A DNA stretch of 64,000 bases from assembly GCA_024408505.1 (NCBI GenBank), contig JAKSUZ010000004.1:17368-81367 (forward strand). The letters run 5' to 3'. The notes under the pieces are model-generated. The model worked only from the letters and a program-made list of their open reading frames with translations. It made no database searches and was not told where the DNA came from. The DNA comes from Bacilli bacterium (GTDB taxonomy: Bacteria; Bacillota_I; Bacilli_A; RFN20; CAG-826). Within the stretch, counting starts at the first letter, position 1; each line of letters starts with the position of its first letter. The translations under genes were made by a program, and so were the position numbers. Positions 42,657 through 52,343 of the stretch are shown piece after piece.

Positions 42657-45248
42657 CTATTTCGCCTCGTACCAAGTATCGCCAATTCCGATTGATACTT
42701 TTAATTTAATTGGGAAGTCGATACTTTCCATTACTTTAGTAATGTCTTTAATTAAATTATCTTTTTCATCTTTATAAACCTTAAAAATCAGTTCGTCATG
42801 AATTTGTAATACTAGTTGTGATTTATAGTGTTTATCTTTAAGCATCTTACTTACATTAATCATTGCGATTTTAATAATATCTGCAGCGGTACCTTGAATC
42901 GGAGCGTTCATCGCAGCGCGTTTTGCGAATTCTCGCACTTGATAACTTTGATCATGGAATTCTCTTAGATATCTTCTACGGTTAAAATAGGTTTTAACAT
43001 AGTTATTCTTTTCTGCACTACTTACAACATCACGGAGGAATTCGCCTACTTCTGGATATGCTTCATAGAAGTTATTAATTATTTCTCTAGCCTCTAATCT
43101 AGTGATGCCTAGATCTTCCGCTAAACCAAATTCAGATATGCCATAAACAATCCCAAAGTTAACTGCTTTAGCTTTTCTTCTTTCATTCGCGTTTGGTTCT
43201 CTATCTAACTTAAGTGTTTTCTTCGCGGTTTCAGTATGAATATCTCGATCGGCCGCGAATACATCAATTAAAGCTTGTGATTTTGCTAAGGCCGCTAATA
43301 CTCTTAATTCAATTTGCGAATAGTCTAAGGATAAAATTTGATATTCATTATTAGGATAATGGAAAGCTTTTCTTATTAATCTTCCTTCTTCATCTCTAAC
43401 GGATATATTTTGTAAGTTTGGTTCGCTACTTGATAATCTACCGGTCGTAGTCAAGGCTTGATTAAACATTGCATGAATCTTTCCGTCCTCATGAATGTGA
43501 TCTGCTAATGCATCAACATAAGTTGAAATAAGTTTTGCGTACTTTCGATGTTCAAGTATTTTTTTAATTACTGGATGATCTTCTTTCATCGCTTCAAGTA
43601 CTTCGACGCTGGTGGAATTATTTTTATTTCCTTCTAACTTTAATTTATTAAATAAAGTATCAGCGACTTGTTTTGGCGATGCGATATTAAATTCAAAACC
43701 TACGGTTTGATATATATCTTTAGTGATTGCATCTAATTTTTCTTTAAAGGTTTCACCAATGGTTTCAAGTTCATGCTTATCAAGCGGGAAACCCTCGATT
43801 TCCATATCACTTAAGACGAGTGCGAGCGGTAATTCTATCTTCTGATATAAATTTAGTGCATCAACTTTTGTAAGCTCAGAATTGATTTTTTCTTTTAAGT
43901 AGATGACATAATACGCGCATTTAGCGATGAAGTCATAATCAGTTCCGCTTGCGAGCAAATCAAGTGAACCAGTTTTAACGCCTACATCAATATTGAAGTA
44001 GTTCATAATGGATACGACATCATTTTTTAATGAACTATCTAATAGATAACCCGCTAATAAAAGATCTGAAGTTAATCCATTAATTTCAATACCAATCTTA
44101 TGTAATGCTACTTTAATCTCTTTAAAGTCATAAACATATTTTTTAACATTTTCATCTTTTAATAAGTTAATTAGATTTTTAGCGCCTTTAATTTTATCTT
44201 CATCAATTACATAAGTTTCTTGAATGGTTGAAACGCCAATCGCGTTAATCTTGGCGTTATGATAATTATCATTATCTAAATCTAAATAGATGCCCATTTC
44301 TTTTATATCATCGGGAATGTCATCTACTTTTTGGTAGCTAATCTTAATCGCGGTGGCGCCTTTCTTTAATTTAGTAGGTAGTCTATTTAATACGGCTTTC
44401 AGTTCATACTTCTGACAGAACTTATTTATTTCATCAAAAGTATAGCCTTCATATTTACAATCACTAACTTTAAACGGGAGTTTAATATCGGTTTTAATGG
44501 TCGCTAAGAATTTACAATCTCTACCTTGTTCTTGATAAGTTTTAATATTATTACCAACCTTACCACCGATTTCATCGGCTTTAGCGATAATTGTTTCTAA
44601 GTCTTTATATTCACTTAATAACTTTTGCGCGGTCTTTTCTCCTACTCCTGGAATCCCAGGTAAGTTATCCGATGAATCACCACGTAAACCCTTAAAGTCA
44701 ATTAATTGATTAGCGGTAAATCCATATAAAGAAATAATGTTATCTTTATTAACATGTTGAATATCGCTTAACCCTTTTTTAATCACATCAATTGAAATAT
44801 GATCATCAATTAATTGAAGGAAGTCTCTATCACTTGTGATAATGCTTACTTCATATCCTTCTTTAGAAGCAGTTTTTGCCACTGTACCACAAATGTCATC
44901 GCCCTCAAATCCTTTCTCTTCGTAGCGTTTTAAATTAAGCGCATCAAGGAATTCTCTTACAATTGGCATTTGTTGTTTAAGTTCTTCTGGGCATGGTGAA
45001 CGATTAGCTTTATATTTATCGTATTTTTCTCTTCTAAAACAAGGTCCACCGGCATCAAAACCCACGAATATAGATTCCTCACCTTTAAATTGTCCAAGAA
45101 TTTTATTAATCATATTGGCGAATGCAAAAATGGCATTAGTAGGAATACCAGATTTAGTCCGCATAATGGTATCCGTTCCGCCGTATGCGGTTGCATAGTA
45201 GGCTCTAAATAGGAGCGAATAGCCATCAATGATAATTAATTTTTTCAT
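42657..45248 (-). CDS. polA: DNA polymerase I
   Basis: 863-aa repair and Okazaki-processing polymerase. The N-terminal 5'-3' exonuclease domain (IIDGYSLLFRAYYA, FVGFDAG, GFEGDDICGT, DFKGLRGDSSDNLPG) is intact. The middle 3'-5' exonuclease region lacks the DxE motif (LDLDND at that place), so proofreading is probably lost, as in Bacillus. Polymerase motifs: DYSQIELRVLAALA, RRKAKAVNFGIVYGIS, and QIHDELIF. Its ATG overlaps the dnaE stop by 4 nt; mutM-coaE follows after 1 nt. Confidence 0.96.
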   Translation of the reverse strand: MKKLIIIDGYSLLFRAYYATAYGGTDTIMRTKSGIPTNAIFAFANMINKILGQFKGEESIFVGFDAGGPCFRREKYDKYKANRSPCPEELKQQMPIVREFLDALNLKRYEEKGFEGDDICGTVAKTASKEGYEVSIITSDRDFLQLIDDHISIDVIKKGLSDIQHVNKDNIISLYGFTANQLIDFKGLRGDSSDNLPGIPGVGEKTAQKLLSEYKDLETIIAKADEIGGKVGNNIKTYQEQGRDCKFLATIKTDIKLPFKVSDCKYEGYTFDEINKFCQKYELKAVLNRLPTKLKKGATAIKISYQKVDDIPDDIKEMGIYLDLDNDNYHNAKINAIGVSTIQETYVIDEDKIKGAKNLINLLKDENVKKYVYDFKEIKVALHKIGIEINGLTSDLLLAGYLLDSSLKNDVVSIMNYFNIDVGVKTGSLDLLASGTDYDFIAKCAYYVIYLKEKINSELTKVDALNLYQKIELPLALVLSDMEIEGFPLDKHELETIGETFKEKLDAITKDIYQTVGFEFNIASPKQVADTLFNKLKLEGNKNNSTSVEVLEAMKEDHPVIKKILEHRKYAKLISTYVDALADHIHEDGKIHAMFNQALTTTGRLSSSEPNLQNISVRDEEGRLIRKAFHYPNNEYQILSLDYSQIELRVLAALAKSQALIDVFAADRDIHTETAKKTLKLDREPNANERRKAKAVNFGIVYGISEFGLAEDLGITRLEAREIINNFYEAYPEVGEFLRDVVSSAEKNNYVKTYFNRRRYLREFHDQSYQVREFAKRAAMNAPIQGTAADIIKIAMINVSKMLKDKHYKSQLVLQIHDELIFKVYKDEKDNLIKDITKVMESIDFPIKLKVSIGIGDTWYEAK

Positions 45249-48200
45249 AACACTTTTAAGTCACTTGCGACAAATTCATTTCTCTTAATATCGTAGCGAC
45301 CAGTTACAATTAATATTTTAGCACTATATAGAGCAGCTTCGTACTTTATATAAAGCTCATTAAACACGGTGACACTAATATCATCAATGTTGTCACTGAT
45401 GGTAATAAAGCACATCGTTTTATGGTCTTTCTTAGTCTTAATTCTTCTAATCGATTTAATCATGCCAACAATCTTAGAGAATGGTTTAGTTTTAGCCTCT
45501 CCAATTGAGATGGCTTTTTCTTTTTTAATTTCATCTTGATAGAAGTCGAGTGGTGATTTACTTAAAGCAATGCCTAAGCTTTCATATTCTTGATTGATGT
45601 TATAAACATCATCATTCTTTAAGTTTTCAATTCTTGGAGTGGGAATAAATGAATTATCTAATAATAGTTGATCACCTTGATTAAGATTTAATCTTGCAAA
45701 ATCTATCACTCGGTCAAGTGCATCTCTAAGTCCGGCTCTAGTGTTATTAAAATTATCAAATGAACCGGAATCAATTAATTTAAGAATAGTCGAACTAGAA
45801 ATCTTATATTTCATATTTCTTACTACAAAATCAATGAATGATTTATATTCACCATTCTCTTCTCTTTCTTTAATAATATTCATCACTGATTGTGAGAGAA
45901 TGCCTTTAATGGAAATTAAAGGTATATATAAATCATTACCAATAGCCTTATATCTAAATCCGGCTTTATTAATATCGGGTAATCTTAAATTAATTTTTCT
46001 ACTTCTAATCTCAGCAACTACATCAGAGAATCGATTTCCGTTATCAAGCACCGCGCTATAAAAATAAGCTGGGTAATGAAGTTTAAGATACGCCATTTGG
46101 CTTGCAAGTTTAGCATACGCATAAGCATGACTTCGATTAAATCCATAATTTGCGAATCGATAAATTAAATTAAACACTTCTTCACTTTCTTTTGGACTGT
46201 TTCCATTTTTAATGGATCCTTCAATAAATGAAGTTTTTAAAGCGGCTAAAATATTCGCGTCTTTTTTAGAAATCGCTCTTCTAAATGAATCCGCTTCTTG
46301 ATAAGAGAAACCTGCCATAGCTCTTGCGATTTGCATAATTTGCTCTTGGTAAACAATAATGCCATAGGTTGGTTTTAAGATATCCACTAACTTATTACTT
46401 GGGTAAGTAATTTTTTCTCGATTTTCTTTTCTGGCGATAAATTGAGGAATAAATTTCATTGGGCCTGGTCGATATAATGCAATTAAAGAAACAACATCTT
46501 CAAATACAGTTGGGTTTAGTTCTTTAACGGTTCTAATCATTCCTTTACTTTCAAGTTGGAATAGCCCAATCGTTTCACCAGTAGCGATTAATTTAATCGC
46601 TTCTTTATCTTCATATGGTAAAGTATCGTAACTAATAACTTGTTCGTCTTTATTGGCATCATCAATCACGCTTTTAACAATCGTTAGATTTCGTAAGCCT
46701 AAGACGTCCATCTTTAGATATCCTAAAGCTTCTAGGTCATCTTTCTCTAATTGAGATAAATAATTGTTATAACCATCAATATAAACTGGTAAGGAATCTT
46801 CTAATGGATCATCGTTAATAATTACACCGGCTGCATGCATTCCAGCTTGACGAGGAATTCCTTCAATCTTACTTGCCATTGTAACAATGAATAAATAATA
46901 TTTATCGCTATCAACAATCTTTTTAAATGTTGGCATATGCCGGTATGCATCATGAAGATCTTCATAACCGCCGGTGGCTTTACATAAAATATCAATATAA
47001 GAATCTTTAACGTTATATACTCGTCCAATATCGCGAATCGCGGCTTTCGCTTTTAAAGTTTGACAAGTCAAAATATTACCAACTCGGTTACTTCCATATT
47101 TCTTTCTTAAATAATTGACAACTTCTTCTCGACGAGTATCTTCAAAGTCTACATCGATATCCGGCATAGATTTACGTCCGCTATTTAAGAAACGTTCAAA
47201 AATTAAATTAGCCTTAATTGGATCAATCGTAATGATATCTAAAGCATAAGCAACTAATGATCCACCAGCCGATCCTCTTCCTGGACCAACATATATTCCA
47301 TGTTCTTTCGCATAGCGCACATAATCAGCGACTATTAAAAAATAATCACTATAGCCCATGCTTTTAATCACTTCGAGTTCATAATCAAGCCTTTTCTTAT
47401 ATTCATCAGTTAAAGTTACTTTCTTAGTAAGTAATTTATATGATTCGGTTTTTAATAAATTATCGCTATCATTACTAAAATGAATTAATTTACCTCTTTT
47501 TTTAATTAGCGAGAAATTAATTTTATTAATAAGTAAGGAAGTATTATTAATTTCTTCTATTTCGTATAACTTACTAATTTCATCAGGAGAATAAAAATAA
47601 TTAACTCCATCTGCTTTCTGGTGTCTTTCATCTAACTTAGTCTCATTCTTAATCGCTTGAACAATTTCATAAACAATTTGATCTTCCTTCTTTTCATAGC
47701 GAATAAGCGGAAACGCTAAGAGGGGATAGTCTCTTTTCTTAAGGAACTCTTTGAAGGTCTTAAATCCACTCTTTTCGTTTTCATCATATATTTCAAGTCC
47801 AATATAGAAATCTTTAAAGATATCGTTAAAACTTTTTAAGTAGTAGGCAAACTTAGTGTCTCCTAATCGATCAAACTTATCTAAAAGTTTATTTTCACCA
47901 GTAGAGATAATCGCGATTAATCCCTCGGAATGATTTTCACAAGCTTTAAGATCTAATTTATTTAAATTATATAGTTTAGATAGATAAAGAAGGTTTTGAT
48001 AACCTTTTTCATCTTTTACTAAGAAAGTTAACAATACTTCATCTACTAATAAATCTAATCCTAAAATAGGCTTAATCTTATTTTGTTCACATTTCTTAAA
48101 GAACTGAACGGAGCCGATTAAGGAATTAAAGTCGGTTAACGCTACGGCATCAATCTTATTTTCTAAACATTTTTTAATGAGTTTATCCACGCTTAAAGCG

Positions 48201-48250
48201 CTTCTTAGGAAGCTATATGTGGAGTTAACATGAAGCGGGGTAAAACTCAT
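45245..48250 (-). CDS. dnaE: DNA polymerase III alpha subunit, DnaE type
   Basis: 1001-aa replicative polymerase of the DnaE class, the second alpha subunit beside PolC in Firmicutes. N-terminal PHP domain (HVNSTYSFLRSA, AVALTDFNSLIGS), catalytic region GPGRGSAGGSLVAYALD with PDIDVDFEDTRREEV (catalytic Asp residues), KMDVLGLRNL, and RRAISKK and FANYGFNRSHAYAYAK. The C-terminal part contains an OB-fold (KIVGMIKSIRRIKTK). Length is in the short DnaE range. First gene of the dnaE-polA-mutM::coaE operon. Confidence 0.96.
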   Translation of the reverse strand: MSFTPLHVNSTYSFLRSALSVDKLIKKCLENKIDAVALTDFNSLIGSVQFFKKCEQNKIKPILGLDLLVDEVLLTFLVKDEKGYQNLLYLSKLYNLNKLDLKACENHSEGLIAIISTGENKLLDKFDRLGDTKFAYYLKSFNDIFKDFYIGLEIYDENEKSGFKTFKEFLKKRDYPLLAFPLIRYEKKEDQIVYEIVQAIKNETKLDERHQKADGVNYFYSPDEISKLYEIEEINNTSLLINKINFSLIKKRGKLIHFSNDSDNLLKTESYKLLTKKVTLTDEYKKRLDYELEVIKSMGYSDYFLIVADYVRYAKEHGIYVGPGRGSAGGSLVAYALDIITIDPIKANLIFERFLNSGRKSMPDIDVDFEDTRREEVVNYLRKKYGSNRVGNILTCQTLKAKAAIRDIGRVYNVKDSYIDILCKATGGYEDLHDAYRHMPTFKKIVDSDKYYLFIVTMASKIEGIPRQAGMHAAGVIINDDPLEDSLPVYIDGYNNYLSQLEKDDLEALGYLKMDVLGLRNLTIVKSVIDDANKDEQVISYDTLPYEDKEAIKLIATGETIGLFQLESKGMIRTVKELNPTVFEDVVSLIALYRPGPMKFIPQFIARKENREKITYPSNKLVDILKPTYGIIVYQEQIMQIARAMAGFSYQEADSFRRAISKKDANILAALKTSFIEGSIKNGNSPKESEEVFNLIYRFANYGFNRSHAYAYAKLASQMAYLKLHYPAYFYSAVLDNGNRFSDVVAEIRSRKINLRLPDINKAGFRYKAIGNDLYIPLISIKGILSQSVMNIIKEREENGEYKSFIDFVVRNMKYKISSSTILKLIDSGSFDNFNNTRAGLRDALDRVIDFARLNLNQGDQLLLDNSFIPTPRIENLKNDDVYNINQEYESLGIALSKSPLDFYQDEIKKEKAISIGEAKTKPFSKIVGMIKSIRRIKTKKDHKTMCFITISDNIDDISVTVFNELYIKYEAALYSAKILIVTGRYDIKRNEFVASDLKVL

Positions 48251-48301
48251 AGGTAAAAATAATCATACACTATGAAGTGTACTTTATAAAGTACAAGGAA
48301 C

Positions 48302-48332
48302 AAAAAAAGATGCGATCTTTACGACCGCATCT
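48302..48332 (-). terminator. Rho-independent terminator of the repeat lipoprotein gene
   Basis: On the minus strand AGATGCG (48332-48326) pairs with CGCATCT (48314-48308) around an 11-nt loop and is followed by a run of T. It lies about 20 nt past the stop of the gene at 48355. Confidence 0.75.
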
Positions 48333-48354
48333 ATCTTTTAAGCATTAGAGCTGT

Positions 48355-50445
48355 TTATAAAATCGCTGAATCTTTTGGTGCGGAGCCTCTAATGATTATA
48401 TTAGAGTGTACATCAAAAGTAAGAGTGCCCACTTTATTTTCATATATATATCTAGCATTAGTGTAATCACCGATTATAATATGAGTTGAGAAGAATTCAG
48501 ATTGGTCCTTAGCGATATGACATCCTCCAGTAGCATTTGAGAATATAACGGTTGCTTTTTCGCCATATTTCAGCGGAGTTTTAGTTTCATGTTTTTCGCC
48601 ATCAACTTTTACGTCTATAGAACAAGACATTGATTCACTATGGCAATATACTTCAACATAAAGAGCAGTGTATTTTTCTAATCCCTTCAAGGAGAAAGCG
48701 AAAGTTCCAGCTTTTGCATCATACTTTTCGATTTTTGGATTTAGTACCTCGGTGCATTCTTCATCAGCATAGACTACAATTCCTTCCTGTTCATGTCCTT
48801 CTTCTGGTATTACATAACCATCATCCGGAATAATAGCTGCACTAACTTCAGCACCTTGTCTATAGAAACCAGAGCCATTAATTTTTACTGTACCATGAGT
48901 AATTTCAGTACTCTTAAGAGCGGTTACGGAATAATCCGCAAATGGATCTTTAAAGTGAGCGCAATGATCGTCAGAAAATAGTTTATTGGTATAATCATCA
49001 CCATCGGTTGAATAAACAAGGAAATTTAAATTATGTCCATCTGGATCATCCGGTTCATACGATTCAAGAGTTTTATTCCATTCAATTGTTTGGATCGAAG
49101 TCTCCTTTTCTACACATATTAAATAATCATATACATTAGGGCATAACTCATCATAGGTGTAGGTAAATATCTTTCTACCTGAAGTAGCATCAAGTGTCAT
49201 TTCTGCATTTTTAATTATTTCTTCATCTTCTTCAACAGTATGTTCTCCGCCAGGAGTAATCCATCCATTCATACTACCAAATATTAAGACTTTGCAATCT
49301 TCAGGGATTGGATCAGCAAATTCAACGGAAAGTTTGTAATTATTTAATGGAATATCGCTAGGAATAATAACGCTAGTGGAGAATGTATGTGTGCCTAAAC
49401 TGATTCTTTGCTTTACAGCAGGATAATCAAAGACAGGATCTTTTCCTAGTGCTCGAATTTCATCAGACTTATACAAATCAACCCATTGTAACCCTTGTTT
49501 CTCTTCTGATACTCCGGAATTTTTATTTAATCCTCTCACTAATTCATATGCACCATAGTTTTCGCCCCATTCAGGAGTATCGATTTGGAAATAATAGTAT
49601 TCAGGATTATCTTCACATTGAATACATTCAGTTGCATTAATGCCTTCCTGCCAACCATGAACTACGCCTGTAAAATAAATTGATTCATAGTCTTCAAAAG
49701 CTGCACTGCCGGAACCTAACTTGAAATATAGAGTGTCTTTTCCTTGTGCGACTGGGACGTTCGCTAATGAAGAAGCGGTAATTGTGATGTTATCAGTTAC
49801 TTTAAATCCGATGCATCCGTATGTTTCATCATAAGTATAATTAGTCCCTTCTTTCCATACTTCGCCACTTTCATTAACAGTAACAACGACATGATTTTTA
49901 GCTGGAGTAAGGAAAAAGTCGGTTTCGCCTTCTAATTTATACTTTACATCCGTACCTTCTTTGAGAAGTACTTCAGTAATCGGTTCACCTTCATCACCAT
50001 ATTTCATATGACAATCAGTACCTTTAAATGTAATCAGGCGGTAATTCTTTAAATCAGGACTTGATGTGGCCGTAACAGTAACATCCGCAGTCATCTTAAC
50101 GGATAATGCGCCATCACTAGGATTATATTTCCATGTGCCTTTAAATTCTTCTTCGCCGCCAGTAACATAAGCCTTTACTTGATTTTCAGTAGGGAGAAGA
50201 TAGGATTCATCTTCACCGGCTAAATAGAAATTTGCAGATTGACCAGCTTCAAACTTAACTGGTTCAGTAACTGGTTTACCTTTACTATCTTTCATTAAAC
50301 AGTGTTCGCCAGTAAAGGTAAGAGTGTGATAAACCGTTGGATCTGGATCTGGTCCCGGTCCTGGATTATCTCCATTACTACACGCAATTAAACCGCTAAA
50401 TGATAATGTCACTACGGCTAATTTTGCAATCAATAATTTTTTCAT
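48355..50445 (-). CDS. Large repeat-containing surface lipoprotein, probable carbohydrate binding
   Basis: 696-aa lipoprotein. Start at ATG 50445 behind TAGGAGG; an in-frame ATG 14 codons upstream is unlikely. Lipobox LIAC, then a linker rich in Gly-Pro-Asp. Two N-terminal repeats of about 90 residues follow: TLTFTGEHCLMKDSKGKPV and LITFKGTDCHMKYGDEGEPI, each ending in ALSVKMTADVTVTA- or GFKVTDNITITA-like strands. The centre (VLIFGSMNGWITPGG, YFTGVVHGW) resembles starch-binding-type beta-sandwiches. Two more diverged repeats form the C-terminus. The repeat-end pattern recalls the units in the PL8-partner lipoproteins. No catalytic motif. Probably binds polysaccharide at the cell surface. Confidence 0.72.
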   Translation of the reverse strand: MKKLLIAKLAVVTLSFSGLIACSNGDNPGPGPDPDPTVYHTLTFTGEHCLMKDSKGKPVTEPVKFEAGQSANFYLAGEDESYLLPTENQVKAYVTGGEEEFKGTWKYNPSDGALSVKMTADVTVTATSSPDLKNYRLITFKGTDCHMKYGDEGEPITEVLLKEGTDVKYKLEGETDFFLTPAKNHVVVTVNESGEVWKEGTNYTYDETYGCIGFKVTDNITITASSLANVPVAQGKDTLYFKLGSGSAAFEDYESIYFTGVVHGWQEGINATECIQCEDNPEYYYFQIDTPEWGENYGAYELVRGLNKNSGVSEEKQGLQWVDLYKSDEIRALGKDPVFDYPAVKQRISLGTHTFSTSVIIPSDIPLNNYKLSVEFADPIPEDCKVLIFGSMNGWITPGGEHTVEEDEEIIKNAEMTLDATSGRKIFTYTYDELCPNVYDYLICVEKETSIQTIEWNKTLESYEPDDPDGHNLNFLVYSTDGDDYTNKLFSDDHCAHFKDPFADYSVTALKSTEITHGTVKINGSGFYRQGAEVSAAIIPDDGYVIPEEGHEQEGIVVYADEECTEVLNPKIEKYDAKAGTFAFSLKGLEKYTALYVEVYCHSESMSCSIDVKVDGEKHETKTPLKYGEKATVIFSNATGGCHIAKDQSEFFSTHIIIGDYTNARYIYENKVGTLTFDVHSNIIIRGSAPKDSAIL

Positions 50446-50633
50446 TTTTAAACCTCCTAAGTGAATGCTAGTTTTAACAACATCCACAAAAAAACCTTAT
50501 AAATGGTAACACCTATTATTATTTTATCACGAAAACTGTATAAAGTTTCAACAATATTTCAAAAATCGTTTAAATACATAACGAAATTTCATTGATTTGC
50601 AAAAATAGCAAAAATAATTTTTTTCAGACTTTA

Positions 50634-50830
50634 AGTAACTTTAAAATAATATCAAAACGAGTGTTAATCCGGTCAATTCTTGAATTAATATCACTTTCTA
50701 AACTATCAAAACGAGTGTTAGTAGTCTTAATAAACCGAAACAAAGCACCATCAATCTGGTCTAGCTTTGCACAAACTTAACTCGTTGTGTATTTGTTCTT
50801 TTTCTTGGTGGTTTAATAATCGCTTTTCTC
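50634..50830 (-). pseudogene. Decayed copy of the DUF16-like coiled-coil gene
   Basis: The minus strand from about 50780 to the UGA at 50634 reads KLDQIDGALFRFIKTTNTRF, DSLESDINSR and so on, closely matching KLDQIGDALFEFIKTTNARF of the intact gene at 37315. The upstream part has lost about 40 nt and the frame (NEL is recognisable near 50783 in another frame), and no start codon or strong SD remains. The stretch 50830-50885 also resembles the intact gene's leader. The rest of the gap 50446-50633 shows no gene. Confidence 0.7.
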
Positions 50831-50885
50831 TTTTTTAATTATCAAGGATTAGAAAAGATTCACCACGTAAAGAAGAATATATAAT

Positions 50886-52340
50886 CTATTTGGCTTTAGC
50901 GTTTTCTTTTGCGTAGAATTCTTCTTTTTCGTCTTGTAATTCAATTTGACGTTTCTTAGAGATTGGATACCAGAATTGTAATGCGACTGTAACAGCACCA
51001 TTGATAACCGCTGGGATAATCGTTGCAAGTAAGAACATAGTCTTTAAAGCTTCTGGCGAAAATTCTCTACCCTCGCGACTAAATTCAAGATAACCTAAAG
51101 CGATTAAAGCGCAGTTACAACAAACAGCAGCTAAAATTTGACCGAATTTTCTAAAGAACATATAAACCGCATAACTAGTTCCGTCTTCTCTAGCACCGGT
51201 TTTCACTTGCATATCATCAATCGCATCCGTTGCCATACCCCAAACTTGTAAAGAAAAGATAACCGCCCCAAATTGAGAAATGAAAGTTAACACGAAGAAT
51301 GGGATGAAACTAACATTTGGATCTAAATTCACTAGGGCAATCATGCTAATATTAGCAATCGTAGATAATAAGCATCCAGCCGCACTGATTTCTTTTTTAC
51401 CAAATTTCTTACCAAGTTTAGGTACAAACCACATCATGGTAAATGTTGAAATGGCACCAAATATAGTAGGCATCATATTAAAGATTGAAGGCGCACCGGT
51501 GTAGTAATGGAAAACAATATAAGAATAATAAGAAGAAGTAAACATACTTCCGGCTAAGTTTAGTAAACTAATAACCGAAATTGATAACATCGCACGATTA
51601 GATACAATTCGTTTAATTGATTTAACAGTCGAGCCTTTTTGTCTAACCATAATTGGTTTTGGTTCAACTCTTTCCTTGTTAAGGAAATAAGCAAGGGTTA
51701 AAGCGATTAAAGTTCCAGTTGCAAGTAGAGCAATACCAATCATTAAAGCTGTATAATTAGGTGTAACTTTACCAGCTTCGTTTTTAGGGAATGCTAAACT
51801 AGAAACAAGCACAACTGGTAATTGACCTAACATCGCGCCTACGCTACGGAAAATTGATAACTTACTTCTTTCTTTATCATCAAGCGTAACTACGCTTGCT
51901 AAACTACCATACGGAATTTGAATCATTGTTAAACTCATACCATAAAAAATATAGGTCACGGTAGAAATTAAATAACCTGGCCACATCCCTGCATCAAATT
52001 GATAAGGAGTACCAGGAATAAACATCACGATTGAACAAATCGCTAACGGAAGTCCGCCATATAAGAACCAACGCTTATATTTTCCTAAGCGGTTCTTTTT
52101 CATACCATCACAAATACGACCCATAATTGGATCATTAATCGCATCCCATACTCTTGCGGCAATAAACATAATCATAATGAATAAAGGGTCGAAGGCTAAG
52201 ATATTCGTGTAATAGGTTTGTAGTAATGAAGTACCAAGTACCCATACTAAACAAATACCAAAGTCGCCTAATGCATAGCCGATGTAATCCTTAATTTTAA
52301 GTCCGCTATGCTTAGCGATGTTCTTGTGTTGAGTTGCCAT
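50886..52340 (-). CDS. GPH-family glycoside/uronide:cation symporter (copy D)
   Basis: 484-aa, about 12-helix GPH transporter. Seen: SGLKIKDYIGYALGDFG, ARVWDAINDPIMGRICDGMK, YKRWFLYG, IQIPYGSLASVV, KTGAREDGTSYAVYMFFRKFGQ. Nearest to copy C at 20918. SD GGAG before ATG. Last gene of the minus-strand module: lipoprotein (55851), PL8 (55216), TIM barrel (53117), permease. This repeats the permease-plus-barrel-plus-lyase logic of the main island 25 kb away. Confidence 0.88.
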   Translation of the reverse strand: MATQHKNIAKHSGLKIKDYIGYALGDFGICLVWVLGTSLLQTYYTNILAFDPLFIMIMFIAARVWDAINDPIMGRICDGMKKNRLGKYKRWFLYGGLPLAICSIVMFIPGTPYQFDAGMWPGYLISTVTYIFYGMSLTMIQIPYGSLASVVTLDDKERSKLSIFRSVGAMLGQLPVVLVSSLAFPKNEAGKVTPNYTALMIGIALLATGTLIALTLAYFLNKERVEPKPIMVRQKGSTVKSIKRIVSNRAMLSISVISLLNLAGSMFTSSYYSYIVFHYYTGAPSIFNMMPTIFGAISTFTMMWFVPKLGKKFGKKEISAAGCLLSTIANISMIALVNLDPNVSFIPFFVLTFISQFGAVIFSLQVWGMATDAIDDMQVKTGAREDGTSYAVYMFFRKFGQILAAVCCNCALIALGYLEFSREGREFSPEALKTMFLLATIIPAVINGAVTVALQFWYPISKKRQIELQDEKEEFYAKENAKAK

Positions 52341-52343
52341 AAA

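Noticed and set aside
42656..42685. Ten extra N-terminal residues for MutM
   Set aside because: MutM needs Pro directly after the initiator Met for catalysis; ATG at 42655 gives exactly MPELPEVE and avoids overlapping polA.
50592..50780. 62-aa plus-strand open frame in the 440-nt gap
   Set aside because: Its opposite strand encodes the decayed coiled-coil copy, which explains the sequence; the plus-strand reading shows no homology.
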